Source of the DNA: Arenicola marina
Taxonomy: Eukaryota; Annelida; Polychaeta; Arenicolidae
Direction: 5' to 3'
NCBI GenBank assembly: GCA_964019135.1
Contig: OZ025255.1
Location: 8,246,001-8,310,000, forward strand
DNA length: 64,000 nt
Below, one piece after another: positions 49,301-58,300 of the stretch. Made by a program: the position numbers and the translations under genes. Position 1 is the stretch's first letter. Each line of letters opens with the position of its first letter. A model generated the notes under the pieces. The model searched no databases. It had not been told where the DNA came from and was given only the letters and a program-made list of their open reading frames with translations.

Positions 49301-52300
49301 CAGGAGGGCGATAGGTTGGGGGGTGGGGCTGTTTCATGTTTGTGAGGGTGCTAGGAGGGTGAGAATAGGTGGGATGGGGGTGTTTCATTGTGAGGGCGCC
49401 AGGAGGGTGAGGGTAGGTGGTGTGGGGGTGATTCATTGTGAGGGTGCTAGGAGGGTGAGGGTAGGTGGGATGGGGGTGTTTCATTGTGAGGCCGCCAGGA
49501 GGGTGAGGGTAGGTGGTGTGGGGGTGACTCATTGTGAGGGTGCTAGGAGGGTGAGGGTATGTGGGATGGGGGTGTTTCATTGTGAGGCCCGCCAGGAGGG
49601 TGAGGGTAGGTGGTGTGGGGGTGATTTATTGTGAGGGTGCTAGGAGGGTGAGGGTATGTGGAATGGGGGTGTTTCATTGTGAGGCCGCCAGGAGGGTGAG
49701 GGTAGGTGGGATGGGGGTGTTTTATTGTGAGGCCGCCAGGAGGGTGAGGGTAGGTGGGATCGGGGTGTTTCATTGTGAGGCAGCCAGGAGGGTGAGGGTA
49801 GATGGTGTGGGGGGTGATTTATTGTGAGGGCGGCAGGAGGGTGGAGGGGGTGGATCAGTGCGAGGGCTTTAGAGCCCCAGGGTTCATGGGGAGTGCAGGA
49901 TGGTGGTTACTTTTAGGTGGGGGGGAGAGGAGTAGGAACGCATGGGCGGTGGCTGGGGGGGCGGGTGTTGGCATTGACCGCCCACGGGTGTTGTATATAG
50001 CTTTGGTGGGTGTATCATTATCACTTACCCTCAAGGGAAAACCCTCAACGCATTCTTGCGCATTTTGGATTTCTAAAAAGTACTTTTAGTAGTTATGGAA
50101 ATTGTTAAGATACAGGGCGAATGCTGGATGCTGGTTTTTTTCGTCCTTCTTGTCTGTGTTTTTTGAAGCGCCACCTGGTGGCAGAATATTCTGAGAGAAT
50201 GGTATTTCAGACCTCACCCTCACCTATTAATCCTACTGAACGTCTTGCATGGGATGTCTTACCAACCGCAAGAGAAAGGAACTAGCGACGCTCAACTGTT
50301 TTTGCGGGTTCTTCCGAAATCCGCTAATGGGTCCCAACATGTGATATACTGTGAACTGTGTGTAATGTAAGGTCAACGTTTACTGCGACACTGTCGGTTT
50401 AAACACTGTACAGCATCTTTTTTCAACGTAAGTTTTAAATGAGTTTCTTACCAGGTCATGGCTTGGGATTGTGTGAAGACGGAAAGTCGCTTTTTTATGT
50501 AATTATTGTATGGACGTGTATGGCCCGGATCTATCCTGGGTATGATCTGGATCTGTTCAGGATCTGTTCGGGATCTGTCCTGTTCATCGGCGGCGCTGAT
50601 TTTATTTCTGTTTCCCGCACGGCTGGCTGCCCGGGGACCGCAGCCAACTCTGTCCGGCTCGTCTCCTGGACCCTGGTGCTGTATGGCACGGAGCGCCACC
50701 CCTACCGCGCCACCACCACCACACCAGCACCACCCCGGCCACGCCGCCCCCCCACCCCGCCTTCCAAGAACCCGCGCCACTCCTCCGTCTACAACCCGCC
50801 TAACATGCACCAGTTTATCGGCATCTCGCGCACGCGCGACGAGGCCTGGGGACGCCAGGACCACGTGGTCAAAGTGGGGCCCTGCAAGAAGCCCAAGGCG
50901 CCCAGCCTGCAGCAGCTGTACGCCCCCACCCCCGGCCCCGCCCCTGCCCCGCGCCCCGCCCACCCGCCGCCCCCACCGCCGCCGCCACCCCCGCCCGTCA
51001 TTAACTTCCAACAGCCGGACGCGGGCGACGACAGCGACGCACGGAAAGGCAAGCAACCCACGCTGTTATGTACCACTCCATCCCCCATCCCCCTCCCCTG
51101 CCCTCACCCGTACCATCGGCATCGAGCGCCGTTGCATACTGGTTGCATCGCGTTGTCTTATGGCTGACCCACCCCCGCCCACGCAACCACCCACCGCCGT
51201 GAATGTTACTTAAGCGTATAGTATTTTTTACCTTTCTAATTGATTTCCAGGCATGCCTTTTTAGTCCGCCCAACCCGTACGGCCTGCCTGCCAGTGGTCT
51301 GGCGCTAGATGTTGGAATGAGTGTCCCACTTTTGATTTCTTTCTTTTTTAAGGGAGGGGGGGTTTCCATTTCAGGTTTGTGCTGTATGTGTTCGTGTCTA
51401 TGTCCACTAGGCGTCTGTAGCACACATGTACCCATGGCTAGCCTGTGTGGTCTCGTCCAGTGCATGTTGTACGGGGATAGAAGACTCGCCACTCCAGAAC
51501 TCATGCCACAACAGACGCCATGTTGAAATTAACATTGAAAATAACAATTTGAAATCGGTCATGCGGCAGGTTAATTTGGGATTTTATACAGTACTTACGA
51601 TGTACGCCTCCTATGTCAAAGTGATTCGCCGAAATAAGTCGTCCGTTAGCTTGTGTTGAAATGAAACTTCCGTTAACTTGTGTTGCCACGAAATGACTCG
51701 TCCGTTAGCTTATGTTGAAATGACTCGTCCGTTAGCTTATGTCGCTACAAAATGAATCGTCCGTTAACTTGTTTTGACACGAAATGAATCGTGCGTTTGC
51801 TTGTTTTCACACGAAATTGATACGAAATGAACCGTCCGTTAGTTAGTGTTGCCACGAAATGAATGGTCTGTTAGATTGTATTACCACGAAATAAACCGTC
51901 TCTTAGCTAATGTTGTAATCGTCCGTTAGATTGTGTTGCCACGAAATGAATCGTCCGTTAGCTTATAGTGACACGAAATGAATCGTCCGTTAGCTATAGT
52001 GACACGAAATGAGTCGTCCGTTAGCTTGTTTTGGCACGAAATGAATCGTCCGTTTGCTTATAGTGACACAAAATGAATCGTCCGTTAGCTTGTAGTGACA
52101 CGAAATGAGTCGTCCGTTAGCTCACATTGGCACGAAATGAATCGTTCGTTAGCTTGTAGTGACACGAAATGAAGCGCCGGTTAGCCTGCATTGACACGAA
52201 ATGAAGCGTCCGTTAGCTTGTTATCATCCTATTTATGACTCCGAAAATGACTGGAAAAGACATTTCGTGACGTGAGACATTCAGTTTATAAGCCAGTCCA

Positions 52301-55300
52301 TCGTTAATACGGCTTTATTGTAATCAAAAGGCGCGGTCGTGAACTGTTTTGTACTCTATGGTATGGCTATTATGGGCTTTGCATCGTGTGGGTGACTATT
52401 CATATAACATTTCTTCCTATTTTCTTGTAGGTTGATTCCATGCTAAGCTAAGGAATGTCTTTCTATTGTTTTGCCGGACGAATGACCAGCAAAGAAAGTG
52501 CTTCTGTGCTGGCGCATATATGGGATTTTGCTGGTGTGAATGCGCTAATACTAGGCCAATCGCTTATGAATATCATCTAAAAACACATCGCTAGCTGCCG
52601 ATGTATGCTGTGACTGACTCACATTTCATTAATGCAAATGGACAGGTGGCTGGCTTATATCAGCATTTTGTGCATTTCTCTACCGACGTGCTTAGATTCA
52701 CGTTTCACAATACATATATTCTAGACATCGAAGTTTGGTTGAATGTTAACGCAAGAGCGCCTTGATCTTTGTATGAAGGTGACTATAATATCAGTCTGTT
52801 GTCCGTGGTCTCATAGGGCCCTGCGAGGATTGTTGTTCAAGTCAAGGGATATGCCGTCCATCCATCGCCGTTCCCGACATGAAAACACGTTAATTTATTA
52901 TTTTTCGCATTTATATTTTGCCCTCAGCTTCCTACAACCATCAATTTCGAACCAGCGAAGGTACTGCTACAACTCTCCTTTTGTCTCTCACTTCTGTCCT
53001 CACGTCACGTAGATCGTGTGTTGAGGCTAAGCCGTTGACACTCTCCGCCGCTGGGTGGCGCTGGTATATGATCTCTCCCGCGCTGTGTCGCTGCTCTCCC
53101 TCTCCGTGGCTTCCAGTGTCCTGTTTTCTGGTCGTTGCCGCAGACTCACACCATTGACTAACCTATTGTCCGATCGGCGATGATCATTTGCCTTCAAGTG
53201 GTGGCCATTATACTTACCAACTGGGTTCGGAATGTCACCTATGGTCGATGTATTGCTCCTCTCCTACTAACCTTGGACTAAACCGTAGTGCTGTTCTAGG
53301 CATCTCAGCGACGCATTTCTCCTCTGAACTTCTCTTATCGTGTTGGATACTTCTCTTTTATCGTGTTGGACTTTTAATATCGCTTTAACAGATCTCGGCG
53401 TTATTGTCTTTTTTTTCATCGGTCGTTGGCTATCTCTGCCTTTGGTGGTACAACCCTGTGGGACAGCGGTCCTATAGTAACACTCCTTAACCTTCCATTG
53501 GTTGTACTGCCTTGCTGTGTGCCCTCCCCTACTCTCCTCACACTCACATCTCTTGGCTGCCATCGCACATTTCACCTCTAAATCACCCCCCTTGATGACA
53601 CCGGAAGTGACGGCGACGNNNNNNNNNNNNNNNNNNNNNNNNNNNNNNNNNNNNNNNNNNNNNNNNNNNNNNNNNNNNNNNNNNNNNNNNNNNNNNNNNN
53701 NNNNNNNNNNNNNNNNNNNNNNNNNNNNNNNNNNNNNNNNNNNNNNNNNNNNNNNNNNNNNNNNNNNNNNNNNNNNNNNNNNNNNNNNNNNNNNNNNNNN
53801 NNNNNNNNNNNNNNNNNNAGGCTGGGCGACAGAGAAGCCCCCCCCCCCCCCTTGTTGTAAATACTCGTCGCGGTCTATTATTACGGAGGGTCCCTCGGAT
53901 TTCGGATGTGTGACTACCCTACGTTTCCGTGGTGACACGGGAAGGCCAACACCGCATCCGTCATCACGTGCCTCCCCCCCCCCCCTCCATTTCTGGACCC
54001 CAACCACCCGCACCACCTCCACCCCCCTCCCCCTCTTTTTCTCAGGCGCCACCCCCCCCCCTCCCCCCCCCCCCGCTCGTTTGCTCTTCGTGCTGGGGAG
54101 TCCTACGAGCCCACTCAGCGCCCGCCTCTGTGCTAGCAGAACGACGATCACAAAACCTCGGACAGCAGACTTAAGATGTAGAAGCATCAGATAGATGGTG
54201 TGTTGTTATCACTGGGTCGCTGAGAAAGCCTGTCGCTAGCAGGAGTCCCCCCACCCATACCAGTCACGATTGGGACTCGTCGTGTTAAAACACCCAGCTG
54301 ATAACAGTATGAATAATGGCAAACATTTGTCGGTGCAAATTTTTGTGATGTTCGTGTTTCGAAAGAAATTTGTTGGGCAGAAATAATGCATAGCGTCTTT
54401 TGGTTTTTGCCTTTTGTAACCATGGAGTGTTTGTTTGTTTACTCTCGTAAATAATTGTTACGTAAAGCGACGTCCACTTGACGTTGACTTCAGGAAAAAA
54501 TGTGAAAAATAGCAAATAGTGTCAATCATGTCACCGCCGTGACTTGAATGGAGTCCTGCATCGAGGATAATCAAACCTTTTAACTGTAGTCCCTAGTCTC
54601 ACGTCATTCACTTTTTGGGAGATTAATTAACACGTGCGTGAACGCTTCTACAACGCTGTAGTTGACACTCAATGGACAGTTTTATATGTGTGTACATGCG
54701 AGAAGAAACCAGGTGATGTAGGAAGGCAATGTATATATATATATATATACCACATGTGAAACCTCACCCGTACCCCTATGGGGTGTAATTATTGAAGTGT
54801 TATATGGGGGTGACAGAACGCGAACTTCATCACCGGCCTGAATGCCGGAAAGGGGGTTCACGGCTGAATGCCCTCTCCCCGAGTAGGGGGCGTCTTGTGT
54901 GCAAACTGTTTTGTTCCTGTTTGTCCGCTGTGATACAAAGTGCAATAGGATGACTTCTGGTCCCGCCGTTTAGTTGTAGTCTTAACCTAGAATCCATGAT
55001 CTCAGTACGAGTAGAGATTACGGGAGTGCCGGAAGGAATTCTTTTAACTGAAATTAAGTAATTTTCCTGTAATTCTGTACGTAGTTTCTGCGCGGGTTTA
55101 GTGGTTATTTTATGTTGTGTAAATCTTTGGTTTTTAGAACTCGGATTAAAAAAAAATAAATTGCGAGTCGAAGCCAAAATTATATTGTCTCCATTTATTT
55201 TAATGACCCAAATCGGTCAATTATCGATAATAATGTTTACCTGTGCTAACTATTTTTTATTTATTGCAATAGTTAAGTATCTTTCTAAAGTGAACATGGT

Positions 55301-58300
55301 TTTAGTTGAGCGTTCTTTACGCCAATGTATGGCAGTTTTAGAGTACGAATTGCTTTCAATTGTCGACCAGGAGATTAGCCTTGTATTCTTTGACAATTGC
55401 TTTTCTGTAATCACTGATGAGAGTCCGTTTTGAGCTCTTGTTTGAGTTGATATGTTGTGTAACGCTGCCGTGTGTATGTCATCACCTGCCGTGTGTATGT
55501 CATCACCTGCCGTGTGTATGTCATCACCTGCCGTGTGTATGTCATCACCTGCCGTGTGTATGTCATCACCTGCCGTGTGTATGTCATCACCTGCCGTGTG
55601 TATGTCATCACCTGCCGTGTGTATGTCATCACTCCCGTTGTCTGCATCTCGTCCATTCAGGGGTTATTATTCTTTATATTAGTAATATTATTATCTGGGT
55701 TACGCGCATTCTACGTTATTCACATCACAACTCGTGTTTCTGTTACTAGTATTAGACATATGCCAAAGTAAAGTGATCGCTAACGCACTTGTTCTTTCAC
55801 CTTTTTTGTAATTGTACATGAAGCCAGAATTTATATGAAGGTCTAGGGCGGGTGACTAGCACGTCGACTTGGCCTTAATGCTTTTATAAGTAGGAAGTAG
55901 GAAGTCGTGTACCAAAAGTGTCTAGTAGGCGCGCTCCTCGTAACTTATTGTGACAATAACCCCGCGAAGTTAGACAGGTTTTAATATTGCCATTTCTATA
56001 GAGCACTACGCCACCACTGTGGTGGAGTGACAGCGGTATGGTACGCACAGTCTTGCCTCTCATCTTTCCCAGAAGGGATCTGGACGTCCCCCTATCTACT
56101 CCTACAGGAGGAGCTAGGACCTGAGTTTATATTAGCACCGTTAGCAGTTATAATATAGGCAAGTTCACCTGCGTGATCACTTTATGCAACGTCGCCGTCA
56201 TCGTATCGACGAACTTCGTGAGACGACGAAGTTGGAAGTTGGGGACCGACACGGTTGGTGTTATTCGCTCTCCTCTCATCAACAGTCCTTGACCTTTTTG
56301 TAAATAGACAAGAGTAAGTTAATCCCTTATTTATACATAGTGAAATTATATTGTCCTGAAGAATGAGCCAGAGCGGGTTATCTATCGCCGTGATGAAGCT
56401 ACCGGGAGACCACAGAACTACTAGTAACCTTGGAAATATCAAATGTGCCAAAGAAAGATGCTTTACTGTACACTGGGGCCAGGGTGTAATATCTGGATCC
56501 TCGGTGTTCTCCGTTGCGCTTGTTTTCATGATTTCAAGTGGCATTTCTTGCTTCGCTACCTCACCGTGACCTAACATTGGCGTCAATCAAACAAGAATGA
56601 CAGTTTTGACCTTTTTTGTTTTTGAGAAACTGTTTTCGTCTGAAAAGGCAGGGAATTCATGTAAAATTATAACTTAAACCAATGCGCAAATTGATTTTTT
56701 GGCTTTATTCGTTACCTTGGGGCACATAAACAGAGTCTGACTGCCGCTGTTGAGTGTTATTATTGTATGACTTGATGAGATAACGTTGGAAACCAGTTTA
56801 TTTTATATACTGGTAGCCGACACTTCATGCTGTTGCCGAGTATTGGTGATTTGTATTTGTATACGCTATTGGATGTTTGAATTGCACAGAAGCCGTAATT
56901 CTGCCTAAAGGCGTGTAAGCTCTATCAGTTCGTGTTTGAAATTACTTGTAGGGTGGCAGGTTTATGTTTCACTTTACGCTTTGGGCGGTTTGCCAGCAAA
57001 ACCTGAGGTGGAGCGGTCGCTCGGAAACTTACAGAATCATCTAACGTGTGGGAGTGTAATTCGGATGGTGAATTGTTCGTGTTATTTGTTGTATATCAAA
57101 TCGCACTGCAAATCTGTGTACATGACGGAGAGCTGGAGAGGGCACTTGTATCTTGGCGTGAAGTTGTGAGTCCTGTTTGTATATATAGGATATGTACACA
57201 CTTCTACTGCTATAGGAATCGTGTTACATGTCAGAGAATGCGAGAAGATGAATACATTTTTATAAAGAGGATTAAAAGTTATTTGTACGAAACGATCCCT
57301 CTTTGTTTTTTTTCTTAATTATGTTCCCCATCCACCCTCGGCGCTTCCTATAAACAAACTACCGACCCAAGTAACTTCGCTTCCGTACTATAGGACCGGT
57401 TACATTTTTACGATTTTTGATTCGAATGGCACATTTGGTTATGTTTTTTTAACCCGGATGGAAATTATTATCATTCAGTGGCTAGTATAAAACGGTGTGA
57501 TTAGCCACATAATTTGCATCTGTACAGTGGTTAACGTTGCTGTATGGTCCGATTTTGCTTTATCTCTTGTGTGACGCTTCGTAATATAACTTACAACGAG
57601 AAATCCCGTCACAATTTGCATATAACTTGATATTTAATATTTGATGACCGAATGACGCAGACTTTCTTTAAATTTGGAAGTCGGTATTTCTATTCTCCAA
57701 GAGGCACGATGTCCCTTTAGCACGTGGCGCGTCTGCTACATGTCTACCGTATCGTAGATAAGGCCCATGAACATTACATGATTTTGGTCTGCGATAGTGT
57801 TTTCTTCTTCAGCCTGTCTGTCATTTCTTGTCGCTCTATAAACGATTCAACATGTGTACAAACAACTGCGAGACTCAACCCCTTACTGGTGGTGCTGGTT
57901 GACCTAAGTTACCCTAGAAACAACACCCATGAAAATGTTGTTGTCATGGGCACGAAAGCCTGTGCAGGTGAGGGCCCATCCAACTTTTAGCCACAACCAG
58001 TTTGATATTTTCCGCTTTCTTTGTAGGTTTCCTTCCGCATGGTAGTTTTCTTACGTATTTCTGTCCACCTTTCGTATTTTAACGGTACACCGCTTCGTGT
58101 TGCCAAGGCGGAAAACTGGGTTGCCAATGGTTAAGCCGTTAGTGACGGACATAATTGGATTTCAAAATCATCCAGTCTTGTCCAATTTACTTTACGCTTA
58201 TTCATAGGATACTTGTGAATCACTGGTGTCTGTCCGGGCAAAAACAACAGGAGTCCGAATATTCCATGCCGCAATTGGTTTTATCAAATCCCGTAAGGAC

